From Laceyella sediminis (lineage in GTDB: Bacteria > Bacillota > Bacilli > Thermoactinomycetales > Thermoactinomycetaceae), in assembly GCF_003003125.1 (NCBI RefSeq), contig NZ_PVTZ01000005.1, positions 62,001-126,000 of the forward strand: a stretch of DNA of 64,000 nucleotides, in the 5' to 3' direction. The notes under the pieces are model-generated. The model did not search any database. It was given only the letters and a program-made list of their open reading frames with translations, and had not been told where the DNA came from. The translations under genes were made by a program, and so were the position numbers. The number at the start of each line of letters is the position of its first letter. Within the stretch, counting starts at the first letter, position 1. This document shows, one piece after another, positions 1 through 8,437 of this stretch.

Positions 1-1036
1 CGATTTCGCCCGTCGTTTCGCCATACAAAGCAAAATCGCGAATCACGCCGGAAGCCCGTCCTTGATACTCTTCTTTCATTCCGGCATGGGCGACCACCAA
101 GCGACCTTCATCCAGCACATAATGGCTAACCAAACCACGCAGGAAATTCCGCACCTCTTCAATCCATTCCGGCGGTTCCTTGTCCAATTGGGCCAATGTC
201 ACTTCCAAGCCGTGCTTAACTTGCACATTTCGTCCGTCCAACTTTTTCAACAGCTTCACATCATGGTTGCCCGGCACACACAATGCTGCTCCGCTCTCCA
301 CCATACTCATCACGAGCCGCAACACTGACGGGCTATCAGGACCGCGGTCGACCAAATCACCTAAGAAGATCGCCTTCCGCCCCACCGGCGGCTCCACGTG
401 CACCTTGTCCTCCTTGTCTACCACACGGTAACCCAGTTGTGTGAGCAACTCCACCAATTCCGCATAGCAACCGTGCACATCGCCAATGATATCGAACGGC
501 CCCGTCTCATCGCGTTTATCGACCCATAGCCGCTCCCTGACGATCTCCACCTGCATCAGCTCTTTCGGCTCATGCGCTTTATAAATGTAGCGGAACCCTT
601 CCTTTTTTAAATTGCGCAACGAACGCTTTAACGCCTGATGTTGCCGCTTGATTACATGCGAGGGCAACTTCCGTTCTCGCATCGCATTATGTTCGTAGCA
701 GACGCTTTCCGCCATATTCATCACAAACGCCACTGGGATCATGTGATATTTTTTGGCCAGCGCAATCAGTTCTTTGCGCCCGTCGGCGTGTACATTCGTC
801 GCGTCGATCACAGTGAGCCGCTTTCGCTCCAGTCGCTTGGCCGCCACTTGGTGCAACAATTCAAACGCAGCGCTGGATGCCGACTGATCCCCTTCATCAT
901 CGCTCACCATGGCACGAAAGAAGTCCGACGACAACACCTCTGTCTCTTTAAACACCCGTCTGGCAAACGTAGATTTCCCCGACCCCGATGCACCGATCAA
1001 CACGACCAGCGCACACTCTGGGATTTTCCATTGCAT
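1..1036 (-). CDS. pnkp: Polynucleotide kinase-phosphatase Pnkp (N-terminal two thirds at most; runs off the left edge)
   Basis: This is the kinase and phosphatase part of a bacterial RNA-repair enzyme. Pnkp heals broken RNA ends by phosphorylating 5'-OH, removing 3'/2',3'-cyclic phosphate, then ligating with its C-terminal ligase domain. I translated it from the edge-truncated frame: it starts MQWKIPEC at an ATG preceded by GGAGGTGA. The P-loop GASGSGKST lies near residues 15-23. A calcineurin-type phosphatase follows with GDVHG, GDLVDRG and PGNHD. Only about 345 residues are in the window, so the ligase domain (known in the family, roughly residues 480 onward) is not seen. It lies 32 bases after hen1 and is surely co-transcribed with it. 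Family assignment is strong; the missing part leaves ligase integrity untested. Confidence 0.93.
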   Translation of the reverse strand, partial: MQWKIPECALVVLIGASGSGKSTFARRVFKETEVLSSDFFRAMVSDDEGDQSASSAAFELLHQVAAKRLERKRLTVIDATNVHADGRKELIALAKKYHMIPVAFVMNMAESVCYEHNAMRERKLPSHVIKRQHQALKRSLRNLKKEGFRYIYKAHEPKELMQVEIVRERLWVDKRDETGPFDIIGDVHGCYAELVELLTQLGYRVVDKEDKVHVEPPVGRKAIFLGDLVDRGPDSPSVLRLVMSMVESGAALCVPGNHDVKLLKKLDGRNVQVKHGLEVTLAQLDKEPPEWIEEVRNFLRGLVSHYVLDEGRLVVAHAGMKEEYQGRASGVIRDFALYGETTGEI

Positions 1037-1068
1037 TCTGGTCACCTCCTCGCCTTCCCGGCTTTTCA

Positions 1069-2427
1069 TCATGCTTCAATCTCCTTTCGAAATAGAGCCA
1101 GCTGAGTTGGGGCGCCCACAGCTTCGTCAAGCGGCCCGACCGGATGAAAAGACACCGTATAGCCGTTCCGTTTTGCAAGCGGTTCAGCCCACTCCGCAAA
1201 CTGTGCCCGCGTCCACTCAAACCGATGGTCATGATGACGAAATTTCCCTTCCTCCAACCCCTCAAACAGGTCGTTGTACTCACGATTGGGCGTCGTCACG
1301 ATCACGGTGGCTGGCCCCAACTCACCAAACACCAACTGTTCCAGCAGAGGCAGACGGTCCGGTTCGATATGCTCAATCACTTCCACGAGACTAACCGCCT
1401 CAAAGCCTTGCAACCGCTCATCCCGGTAAAGAAGTGAACCCTGAAACAGCTCCACCTCTTCTGGCAACCGCTCCCTGGCCCGTCGCAAAGCTTCAATGGA
1501 CACATCCATTCCCGCCAGCTTAGCGAATCGCCGCTCCGAAGCGAGCAACCGCAACAACTTCCCTTCACCACATCCGAGATCCAAGATGCGAGATGCCCCA
1601 GATTCACGCAACAGCTGGGCCACTGTTTGCAGACGGATGTCATTTAAGCGCTGGGGTTTTTCGACTTGCTCTTCCCCACCTTCCTCCAGCGCGGACGATT
1701 CCGACCACTTAGCCAAGGCTTGGTCTGCCAACCTGCGCTGATATTTCAGATAGCGCATCGTAATCCATTCCCGCTCCGGATGTTGCGGCAACCACTCTTC
1801 GCCGTGACGCAACAGTTTAGCTACCTCATCTTCCCCCACCCAATAATGCTTTTCATGGTCAATGGCCGGGATCAGCACGTAAAGGTGGGACAACAAATCC
1901 TTTAGCCGAACCGTGCCACGCAAAGTCAATTGGACATAAGGACTGTTCCCCCACTCCGGGTATGCCTCATCCAATGGCAGAGGAGCAACTTCCACTTCAT
2001 ACCCCAATGGCGCGAACAACCGGCGCACGCGTTCGCATCCTCCAGAAGCGGACAATACCGGCAAGCGTGCTTCCAACGGAACCGCTTGCTCCACCAACTC
2101 TGGTCGCTCACTGGAGCGCCCCGCCAGCGCCGAAGAATACACCTGGCTCAAGGCTACACTGAAGAAAGAAGAGGCGACATATGGCCGGTCATTCACATAC
2201 TGGTCCAAAGCGAAGCCGGAACCATGCGGGCCCCGACCACGAACCAATTTCACCGGGTCCAATTCCATCAACAGCACGGCCGTGCAACGTGTTTCGCTCA
2301 CTTCAGGGTAAAACACATGCGCATGCCCATACGAAAGCGCAAAGGTGTGCACGCGTTCGGGATGCTTGTGAAGCAAGTAGCCCAAATCAGTGGCCGGCTC
2401 CCTTTGATATGTAATTTCCAGATACAT
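1069..2427 (-). CDS. hen1: Hen1, 3'-terminal RNA ribose 2'-O-methyltransferase of the bacterial RNA-repair complex
   Basis: Hen1 methylates the 2'-OH at the 3' break of a cleaved RNA before Pnkp ligates it, so the repaired site resists re-cleavage by ribotoxins (established for the family). The protein is 452 residues. The first ~240 form the bacterial Hen1 N-terminal domain that contacts Pnkp. A Rossmann methyltransferase follows, with SAM motif ILDLGCGEGKLL near residue 288. The manganese-site pattern is E-V-I-E-H followed ~40 residues later by H-H-D-H. The start at MYLEITYQ is chosen because AGGAG lies 9 bases upstream; an upstream in-frame ATG lacks this. It is the first gene of a hen1-pnkp operon. 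The promoter must lie in the 142 bases before it, after the terminator of the preceding ligase gene. Confidence 0.93.
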   Translation of the reverse strand: MYLEITYQREPATDLGYLLHKHPERVHTFALSYGHAHVFYPEVSETRCTAVLLMELDPVKLVRGRGPHGSGFALDQYVNDRPYVASSFFSVALSQVYSSALAGRSSERPELVEQAVPLEARLPVLSASGGCERVRRLFAPLGYEVEVAPLPLDEAYPEWGNSPYVQLTLRGTVRLKDLLSHLYVLIPAIDHEKHYWVGEDEVAKLLRHGEEWLPQHPEREWITMRYLKYQRRLADQALAKWSESSALEEGGEEQVEKPQRLNDIRLQTVAQLLRESGASRILDLGCGEGKLLRLLASERRFAKLAGMDVSIEALRRARERLPEEVELFQGSLLYRDERLQGFEAVSLVEVIEHIEPDRLPLLEQLVFGELGPATVIVTTPNREYNDLFEGLEEGKFRHHDHRFEWTRAQFAEWAEPLAKRNGYTVSFHPVGPLDEAVGAPTQLALFRKEIEA

Positions 2428-2532
2428 ATTACCAAATCTCCTAAAATTCAATCTATAAATAAGATAAACTATTCACTTAATCATCTTATATCCTTAAATA
2501 TATCAATACAACACTTTATATCCAGAAAACGA

Positions 2533-2560
2533 CAAACCGCCCTCCCGCGAGGACGGTTTG
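2533..2560 (-). terminator. Rho-independent terminator of the acyl-CoA ligase gene
   Basis: The stem CAAACCGTCCTC/GGAGGGCGGTTTG with a three-base loop lies 10 bases after the ligase stop codon. A short T-rich tract (TCGTTTTC) follows on the minus strand. Confidence 0.75.
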
Positions 2561-2569
2561 CTTTACCCA

Positions 2570-4084
2570 TTATGAACGGCGCAACACCTGTTCTTTTAAT
2601 CGATGCTTCATTACTTTACCCAAGCCGTTTTTGGGCAACTGATCCACAAACATCACTTCCGGTACTTTGTAAGCCGCCAACCGCTCGCGGCACAGATGAA
2701 TCACCTGCTCTGCTGCAAGCGTGCTACCCGTTTTTTTGATAATGCATGCGCATGGCGCTTCTCCCATCACTTCATGCGGAATGCCAATCACCGCCACTTC
2801 TAACACATCTGGCAACTGATGAATCACTTCTTCGATTTCACCGGGATACACATTGTCCCCACCATACACGATCACATCTTTATAGCGGCTCGATATGTAC
2901 AAGAACCCCTCTTCATCCACATAACCAGCATCGCCCGTATGAAACCAGCCATCGCGCAACACCTTAGCCGTCGCCTCTGGATTGCGCCAATACCCTTGGA
3001 ACAGATACGGACTTCTGACCACGACCTCCCCAATCTCACCTGGCGGCAATGGCGCACCCGTTTCAGGATCGGCAATTTTCAGTTCCACGCCTGGAGCCAG
3101 TTTGCCGACCGAATCGGCTTTGTTCAGGCCCATGGTCGGATTCCACCCGCTGATGGCCCATGCTTCTGTGCTACCATAACCTTGCCCCATCACCAACCCC
3201 AGCTGGCAATACTCTTTGATAAGCGAAGCCGGCACATGCGTCCCACCGGAGGAAAGAAAGCGCAAGGAGGACAAATCCCAGTGCCCGTGCTTCAACTCCT
3301 CCAGCATGAAGCGGTATATTGCCGGAAAAGCGAACATGACGTTGATCTTCTCTCGCTCGATCGTATCCAAGATAGCAATGGGTCGATCATCGGCCAAAAA
3401 TACCATGGTGACGCCATTCTTAACATTGCTGACCATCATCATGGTGCTACTCATGTGAAACAACGGATGCACGGCCAAAAACTTCATTCCCGGTGGAAAG
3501 GTCTGCCGAATCGACTCGACGCTAAAGTAAGCGTCCACTCCCTTATGTGAAATCATGCAGCCTTTAGGCAATCCCGTCGTTCCCGACGTGAACAGCATAA
3601 ATGCGAGATCATCATCAGCCAGCAAGACATCACGTGGTTCCGTAACCGGATACTTGGTGAACACGGCTGCAAAACTCTCCACCAACGACAAGCCCTCACC
3701 CACCGGCAACACATGCGGCACGGTGGCTTTCTCTTTCACAAACTGCAACGCATCTGCATACTCTTCATCATAAAATAAAACCTTTGGCTCAGCGCTCTCC
3801 ATAATGTTAGACAGTTCATATGCCGTCAATCGCCAATTCAGTGGGATCACTACCGCCCCCACCCGAATGGCTGCAAACAGAATCGTTGGAAACGGATGAT
3901 GGTTTTTGCACAAGATACCGATCCGATCCCCTTTTTCCACACCCAGTTCGAGCAAGTAGTGCACCAATTGGTTAACCCGCTCATAAAATTGCCGATAGGT
4001 AAACCGTTCTGCTCCTCCGACTACCGCTTCCACTTCCGGTGTGAGCTCAGCGCGTTCCCTTAAGTATGATTGAATGGTTCCCAT
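2570..4084 (-). CDS. AMP-dependent acyl-CoA synthetase/ligase (long-chain type)
   Basis: This is an adenylate-forming enzyme that activates a carboxylic acid with ATP and transfers it to CoA. The 504 residues span a full ANL fold. The AMP-binding signature FTSGTTGLPKG is near residue 165, YGSTEAW near 305, and the GWFHTGDAGY motif near 388. The C-terminal catalytic lysine sits in the PKNGLGKVMKH segment near 490. The start is supported by AAAGGGGG about 10 bases upstream. It is a single gene with its own terminator and is not next to the fad genes at 57-62 kb. The substrate cannot be read from sequence. A medium/long-chain fatty acid, or another acid in a catabolic route, is equally possible. 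Confidence 0.88.
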   Translation of the reverse strand: MGTIQSYLRERAELTPEVEAVVGGAERFTYRQFYERVNQLVHYLLELGVEKGDRIGILCKNHHPFPTILFAAIRVGAVVIPLNWRLTAYELSNIMESAEPKVLFYDEEYADALQFVKEKATVPHVLPVGEGLSLVESFAAVFTKYPVTEPRDVLLADDDLAFMLFTSGTTGLPKGCMISHKGVDAYFSVESIRQTFPPGMKFLAVHPLFHMSSTMMMVSNVKNGVTMVFLADDRPIAILDTIEREKINVMFAFPAIYRFMLEELKHGHWDLSSLRFLSSGGTHVPASLIKEYCQLGLVMGQGYGSTEAWAISGWNPTMGLNKADSVGKLAPGVELKIADPETGAPLPPGEIGEVVVRSPYLFQGYWRNPEATAKVLRDGWFHTGDAGYVDEEGFLYISSRYKDVIVYGGDNVYPGEIEEVIHQLPDVLEVAVIGIPHEVMGEAPCACIIKKTGSTLAAEQVIHLCRERLAAYKVPEVMFVDQLPKNGLGKVMKHRLKEQVLRRS

Positions 4085-4183
4085 CGCCCATGTTCCCCCT
4101 TTATCTAATCTACTCCCTGTTCTATTTTAATAAACGAACCTCTGTATGTATATTTTAGATTACCGAAATAAATGCAAAACAAA

Positions 4184-4208
4184 AGACCGGCCAGGAAAGC
4201 GCCGGTCT
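4184..4208 (-). terminator. Terminator of the SDH-type protease operon
   Basis: AGACCGGC pairs with GCCGGTCT around a nine-base loop. On the minus strand it is followed by TTTTGTTTT. It lies about 90 bases after the protease stop codon. Confidence 0.8.
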
Positions 4209-4299
4209 CTTATGCGATAGGGTGTTATGGCGTATTCACATGCGTGTGCATCTCCACCTCACTATAACATAAAACTCTCATTATAAAAATGTATTTTCA

Positions 4300-5175
4300 T
4301 TAAAACATCACTGAAGAGCTGGTACTTTCAAAAATTTTGATCGCCGTTTTCTCCCGCATGTAAACAAGGTACCTCGTGTACAAACGCCAAATGGCCTGCC
4401 ACACTTCATCATTGTACGGCATGTAAGTGATCTTCAGCCCGATCGCCCTGGCTTCTTGGTAATTGATCACCGACCCGTGATTGGGGTACTTTTCGATGTT
4501 GGTCAGTGTTTCGGCAATCCGCTTAGCGGCGAGCGGGTTGTTTTTGTACATGGACCGGGACAGCCACTTGACGGCCAAACGTTTTGAATGTTCAATCGAT
4601 TTATAACAAAAATCGATCAGGGCGGCATCGACGCCTTGCAAAAACGGTAGATACGCCGCATTGAGAGGTTGTCCGGCCGCATGCTCCCGCTTGATCATTT
4701 CCAGTCCGTTCAAAAAAGCTTGAGCCGGTCGATACTGATACCCAAAAGCAGTGGGTATGGAAATCTGTGGATCGATCGGCCCCAATTCCGAAGTGTTGCT
4801 CATCACGATCTCATCACCGGCGAGGCTGATCAACGTCGCTGCGCTTTTTGCCGCTTGCGGCACGATCACGCGCAAATGGCTCGTCTTGGACAACAACGTA
4901 TGCACCAGCGTCTCCGCCGCATTCGGGTCCCCGCCCGGACTTTCAATAAGCAAATCCACATTGCAATCATCTTCCAAAGAAGCAACAATTTCATGAAACG
5001 GCGCAATATCCTCCCGGGTGATGGCACTTTCCGGATGTGTGATATTCGCGATGTACACCAACAGCCTGCGCCCCGTCACCGTCTCGATCTCTTTGATCAG
5101 CTCCTGCCGCTCATAGCGATCGCGATGGATAGCATGGAACAAAGGCGTTTGCTTCGGCATATGAAGTTGACTCAT
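4300..5175 (-). CDS. SDH-family ClpP/SppA-fold serine protease
   Basis: This 291-residue protein belongs to the serine dehydrogenase proteinase family (Pfam SDH_sah), which has the ClpP/crotonase fold related to SppA signal-peptide peptidases. The oxyanion-loop segment IESPGGDPNAAETL is near residue 80. The nucleophile region AKSAATLISLAGDEIVM, near 110, carries the expected serine, and the helix-capping SELGPIDPQ follows near 130. No signal peptide or membrane segment is visible, so it is probably cytosolic. AAGGAGA lies 10 bases before the ATG. A 60-residue gene precedes it by 29 bases in the same transcript. Its substrate is unknown. Members of this family are sporadic in Bacillales, and one function cannot be assigned. 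Confidence 0.85.
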   Translation of the reverse strand: MSQLHMPKQTPLFHAIHRDRYERQELIKEIETVTGRRLLVYIANITHPESAITREDIAPFHEIVASLEDDCNVDLLIESPGGDPNAAETLVHTLLSKTSHLRVIVPQAAKSAATLISLAGDEIVMSNTSELGPIDPQISIPTAFGYQYRPAQAFLNGLEMIKREHAAGQPLNAAYLPFLQGVDAALIDFCYKSIEHSKRLAVKWLSRSMYKNNPLAAKRIAETLTNIEKYPNHGSVINYQEARAIGLKITYMPYNDEVWQAIWRLYTRYLVYMREKTAIKIFESTSSSVMF

Positions 5176-5204
5176 AGATTGGTAGTCTCCTTCACTTCGA
5201 TAAT

Positions 5205-5387
5205 CTATTCCCCTCTAAAAGGTCTGCCATATAACTTCTCCTTACTGGGCTTGATCCCCAGCACTTCCATGTCCTTCTTCAGCTTCTGTACGGACTTAGC
5301 GAACATCTCGTACTCGTTCTCTTGGTTGTTATGGCGTTTGGACAACAGCTCATCTCTGGCTGCCAACAGGGCGTGAAACATCATCAT
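5205..5387 (-). CDS. Small hypothetical protein upstream of the SDH-type protease
   Basis: This 60-residue, highly charged, probably helical protein is rich in K, E and R and is not recognised. A good ribosome site (AAGGAGGG) lies just before a run of three ATG codons. The second or third ATG has better spacing, so the product may be 58-59 residues. It ends 29 bases before the protease start and shares its promoter (TATAAT read on the minus strand at 5422-5427). It may be an adaptor or partner of the protease, but that rests on position alone. Confidence 0.65.
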   Translation of the reverse strand: MMMFHALLAARDELLSKRHNNQENEYEMFAKSVQKLKKDMEVLGIKPSKEKLYGRPFRGE

Positions 5388-5421
5388 CTACCCTCCTTAC
5401 CTCGTGAGCAACACTAATTAC

Positions 5422-5444
5422 ATTATACTATATGCGCACCATAT
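5422..5444 (-). promoter_or_regulatory. Promoter -10 and overlapping palindrome for the protease operon
   Basis: On the minus strand a perfect TATAAT (complement of 5422-5427) lies 35 bases before the small gene. Immediately upstream is the inverted repeat ATATG-N5-CATAT (5430-5444), which falls in the promoter spacer where a repressor could sit. The -35 is weak (TTTTGG-like). Confidence 0.5.
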
Positions 5445-5479
5445 CCAAAAGATACAGACAGTTGACATGGAGGATCAGC

Positions 5480-5626
5480 ATGAACTTTTCCTTTCGCGCC
5501 ATATCCGGGATCAATGCTAACCTCCCTACGATTGATCAAACAAAGTGTCACAAAAAAATGAATCTTTCATTCTATTATCACTTCCAAGTTATCCCAACCT
5601 TGCACCTTACAATAGCCTTCTGCTAG
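5480..5626 (+). CDS. Possible 48-residue small protein (doubtful)
   Basis: An ATG preceded by GGAGG with a six-base spacer opens a 48-codon frame (MNFSFRAISG...). The composition, rich in F, H, I and T, is not clearly protein-like. No promoter or homologue is recognised. It is listed only because the ribosome site is good. Confidence 0.2.
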   Translation: MNFSFRAISGINANLPTIDQTKCHKKMNLSFYYHFQVIPTLHLTIAFC

Positions 5627-5748
5627 ACTTGATGAATGATAGAGTCAAACCTGTCGCAATTTCTGAAGGCCTCCACTCTATAAGTAGCACATCCCAATGC
5701 GACGGCCACATTTTGCATACAGATGAAAAGCACAAAGGAGACATTCCC

Positions 5749-6543
5749 TTGAAACATATCGGATTTTTGCAAGCACTGGAACACGAGCCGGCTGATCCGA
5801 TCGAATATCAGTTGCGGCTCGACGATGAAAAGATCGCCCTTAACGAACTGTTGGGGCAATCCATTGAGCTCTCCTTCTTGGACGAGCTTCAATGCATTTA
5901 CTGCGGGCGCATAACCAAAAAGTTTTACGGCAAAAACAATTCCTGCTATCCTTGTTACCGCGATCTGCCAGAAAACGACTTGTGCATCGTCAAGCCGGAG
6001 TTGTGCCACTACCATCATGGCACCTGCCGAGACGCAGCTTTTGGCGAACTCCATTGCCTGCAACCCCACATTGTATATCTGGCTTTGAGCAGTGACGTCA
6101 AGGTCGGTATCACCCGCAAAACCAACATGATGAAGCGTTGGATTGATCAGGGTGCTTCCCAAGCCATGGCTATCATGGAAGTACCCAGCCGCAAAGACGC
6201 TGGAGACATCGAGATCATCCTCGCCCAATACGTCAAAGACAAAACGAATTGGCGCAAAATGTTAAAGAACGAAATCGCCGATTGCGATTTGCTCGCCATC
6301 CGGGAGGATCTTATCACCAAGTTGCCCGAACCATACCATGCTTATCTTATTCCCGATCCTGAAATTGTCCCGCTCACTTATCCATCCTTGTCCACTTTGG
6401 AGAAAATCACTCCTCTCAGCTTGGATAAACAAGCCACCATCAGCGGGAAACTGATCGGGGTAAAAGCGCAATATCTCATTTTAGACACAGGCGTTTTTCA
6501 AGTGCGCAAGCATGCTGGGTACAAAGTGGCGTTCGCGGTGTAA
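5749..6543 (+). CDS. DUF2797 family protein
   Basis: A 264-residue protein of unknown function. The TTG start is chosen because AAAGGAG stands 8 bases before it and the translated KHIGFLQALEH is the expected family beginning. A zinc-ribbon-like cluster CIYCGRITKKF...CYPCY is near residue 50. A GIY-YIG-like stretch, YLALSSDVKVGITR, is near 105 and is followed by RWIDQGA. This suggests a nuclease-related fold, but the catalytic residues of GIY-YIG enzymes cannot be confirmed by eye. It is a single-gene unit with its own terminator. Family membership is fairly certain and the function is not. Confidence 0.8.
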   Translation: MKHIGFLQALEHEPADPIEYQLRLDDEKIALNELLGQSIELSFLDELQCIYCGRITKKFYGKNNSCYPCYRDLPENDLCIVKPELCHYHHGTCRDAAFGELHCLQPHIVYLALSSDVKVGITRKTNMMKRWIDQGASQAMAIMEVPSRKDAGDIEIILAQYVKDKTNWRKMLKNEIADCDLLAIREDLITKLPEPYHAYLIPDPEIVPLTYPSLSTLEKITPLSLDKQATISGKLIGVKAQYLILDTGVFQVRKHAGYKVAFAV

Positions 6544-6581
6544 ACCAACCATCGGCTCCAAGCCATGTTGTACAAGCGAAA

Positions 6582-6610
6582 AAGAAGCCGTTCGTTCGGC
6601 TTCTTTTTTT
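6582..6610 (+). terminator. Terminator of the DUF2797 gene
   Basis: Stem AAGAAGCCG/CGGCTTCTT with a six-base loop, followed by seven Ts. Confidence 0.9.
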
Positions 6611-6637
6611 GTTCATATAACTCTCTCCTTGTCTCCC

Positions 6638-7198
6638 TCACCACCGCTTGCGCCACGGCGGTTTCTTATATCGAGAATAGCTGCGCGGCTTTTTTCCCCG
6701 CCATCGCGACCAGATCACCACACACAACACTAACACGATCAGCCACACCATCACATGCGTCGCCAACACCATGCCAAACAAGAACAACGCGACCCCTGTC
6801 AACAGTGTTGCCACAAACAAGCTTCGCACCAACAACATCGCCAATATGAAGATCATCACTCCCACCACGACCAAAATGGGGCTCAAGATCAACAGCACCC
6901 CCGCCGCCACGCCTAAGCCGGTTCCGCCGCGGAAATCGAGAAAACAAGAATACACACTGCCTACCACGACCAAGATCGCCGCCAGATAAGCGCCCACCCA
7001 GCCCAATAGCGCAAATCCGAGCAAAGTTGCCGCCATCCCTTTCACCAGATCGATCACCAAGAGCAAAAACGCCTCTTTGAGGGGAAGTTGCGCGTATCCC
7101 ACTCCATTTTGTTCTGAATGGGGGCGGGAACACGCCCACCAATGGCAAGGAAAAGCCCCAATCACATAAGCTAAGCCAAGGACAAGCAACCAAGTCAT
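6638..7198 (-). CDS. Divergent PlsY-like (glycerol-3-phosphate acyltransferase family) membrane protein
   Basis: A 186-residue polytopic protein with about five hydrophobic segments and a basic C-terminus. YVIGAFP near residue 11 and DFRGGTGLGVAAG near 88 echo PlsY motifs. The usual lysine in the second motif (GGKG) is T, and the hallmark GSGNIGATN motif is not present. PlsY normally transfers acyl groups from acyl-phosphate to glycerol-3-phosphate. With these changes this copy may have another activity or none. GGGAGGG precedes the ATG by 8 bases. It follows ykvI by 15 bases in the same operon. A functional plsY is probably elsewhere in the genome (inference). Confidence 0.6.
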   Translation of the reverse strand: MTWLLVLGLAYVIGAFPCHWWACSRPHSEQNGVGYAQLPLKEAFLLLVIDLVKGMAATLLGFALLGWVGAYLAAILVVVGSVYSCFLDFRGGTGLGVAAGVLLILSPILVVVGVMIFILAMLLVRSLFVATLLTGVALFLFGMVLATHVMVWLIVLVLCVVIWSRWRGKKPRSYSRYKKPPWRKRW

Positions 7199-7213
7199 GT
7201 CCGCTTCCCTCCC

Positions 7214-8260
7214 CTATCCCGCCGGCATCCGGCGAAAGACCATGAAGCCGAGCACGACCAAGCCGCAATAGCCAAACAGGGGATACAGATAATGCACCAA
7301 CGTGGGAAAGCCGATCAAGGAAAACACATACCCCATCCCAAATATCAGCAGCATGATCAACGGCTTACGCAATGGCACCACCTGGCTTAAATTGGCGGCC
7401 AATCCGTAGACATTGCCGATGAGCGATGTGAAAATCTCTGCCCACATCATCGCCAAAAAGAAAAATTTCACGCCTACGCCGAGTGTGCTAATCACATGGC
7501 CCATAGGGATATCCAACCGCGACACTTCCTGCCAGTGCAACTGCAACGCCAGATTGCAGGCAAACAGCATAATCCCTAGCCCAATCCCACCGATCCAGCC
7601 CCCCAGCTTGATCGTCCGCTCATCGGCGACTTCCGCCCCTAGCGGCACCAACACCGCCTGCGTCAACACCAGGTTGAACGACACATAAACCAAGGCTGAC
7701 GGCAACCAGTGGGCGTACCGGGGCTCGGGAATCAGCGAAACCACAGATGCCAGCTCACCCGCCTGCCACGCATGGGATGCCACCATCACGATAAACAAAA
7801 ACATGACCGGCACCACCAACGAATTGACCGACAACACTCCATCGATACCTCGCAAGATAAAAAAAAAGGAAAAAGCCACCGTAAAAATCACGCCAGCATG
7901 GAACGACAACCCCAACTGTTCTTCAAACAGCGAGCCCGTCCCCGACATCATCGCTGCCGTGACTCCCAGCAACATCACACTGATCAGCGCTGCCATCATC
8001 GGGCCCCAGCGCTCTCCAAATAAATATTGGTTAAAATCTTCATACGACCGCGCCTGCAACCGGCATCCCAGCAACATCATCCGTGTCCCCAACCAGGCAA
8101 ACAACACCGCAGCCACGAATACACCCCAGACGCCCCGCTCCCCAAACAACGTGAAAAACTGCATGATCTCCTGCCCAGAAGCAAAGCCCGCGCCCACCAC
8201 TGTCCCGATATAAGTAAAGCCGATGCGACTGGCGAGCACCCACCGCTCCATCCCCAACAC
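7214..8260 (-). CDS. ykvI: YkvI family membrane protein
   Basis: A 348-residue integral membrane protein with about ten hydrophobic segments. The family's N-terminal signature IGTVVGAGFASGQEIMQFF is near residue 18. This glycine-rich unwound helix is typical of APC-superfamily transporters, so a transport role is likely, but the substrate is unknown. The start is uncertain: GTG (8260), TTG (8257) and ATG (8251) are all in frame behind AAGGGG, and TTG has the best spacing. It leads a two-gene operon with the PlsY-like gene. An extended -10 (TGGTATAGG) lies upstream on the minus strand. Confidence 0.8.
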   Translation of the reverse strand: MLGMERWVLASRIGFTYIGTVVGAGFASGQEIMQFFTLFGERGVWGVFVAAVLFAWLGTRMMLLGCRLQARSYEDFNQYLFGERWGPMMAALISVMLLGVTAAMMSGTGSLFEEQLGLSFHAGVIFTVAFSFFFILRGIDGVLSVNSLVVPVMFLFIVMVASHAWQAGELASVVSLIPEPRYAHWLPSALVYVSFNLVLTQAVLVPLGAEVADERTIKLGGWIGGIGLGIMLFACNLALQLHWQEVSRLDIPMGHVISTLGVGVKFFFLAMMWAEIFTSLIGNVYGLAANLSQVVPLRKPLIMLLIFGMGYVFSLIGFPTLVHYLYPLFGYCGLVVLGFMVFRRMPAG

Positions 8261-8380
8261 ACGCCCCTTCTTGTCCTTCTGTTAGGACTAGTCTATGGGA
8301 GGAAGCGGGGGAATAGAACCTATACCAGTCATCGCTAATGAACATGAGCGCGATATAAAAGCGGCTACAGTACAAAAAAA

Positions 8381-8410
8381 GAGACTCCAGCATAAACTCG
8401 CTGGAGTCTC
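8381..8410 (-). terminator. Terminator of the class A PBP gene
   Basis: Stem GAGACTCCAGC/GCTGGAGTCTC, then seven Ts on the minus strand, 28 bases after the stop codon. Confidence 0.9.
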
Positions 8411-8437
8411 TCTTTGTTCACTTACGATGCTGACTCA

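Larger units (their letters stand above)
5388..5748. other. Intergenic region between divergent genes
   Basis: These ~360 bases hold the minus-strand promoter at 5422-5444 and one weak small reading frame (5480-5626, plus). They are also the leader of the DUF2797 gene. The frame upstream of the TTG at 5749 stays open back to 5545, but it lacks a ribosome site and does not look like the family's N-terminus. Confidence 0.5.

Noticed and set aside
5545..5748. Longer N-terminus for the DUF2797 protein
   Set aside because: No ribosome site at the upstream ATG; the TTG at 5749 has a strong one and gives the family's usual N-terminus.
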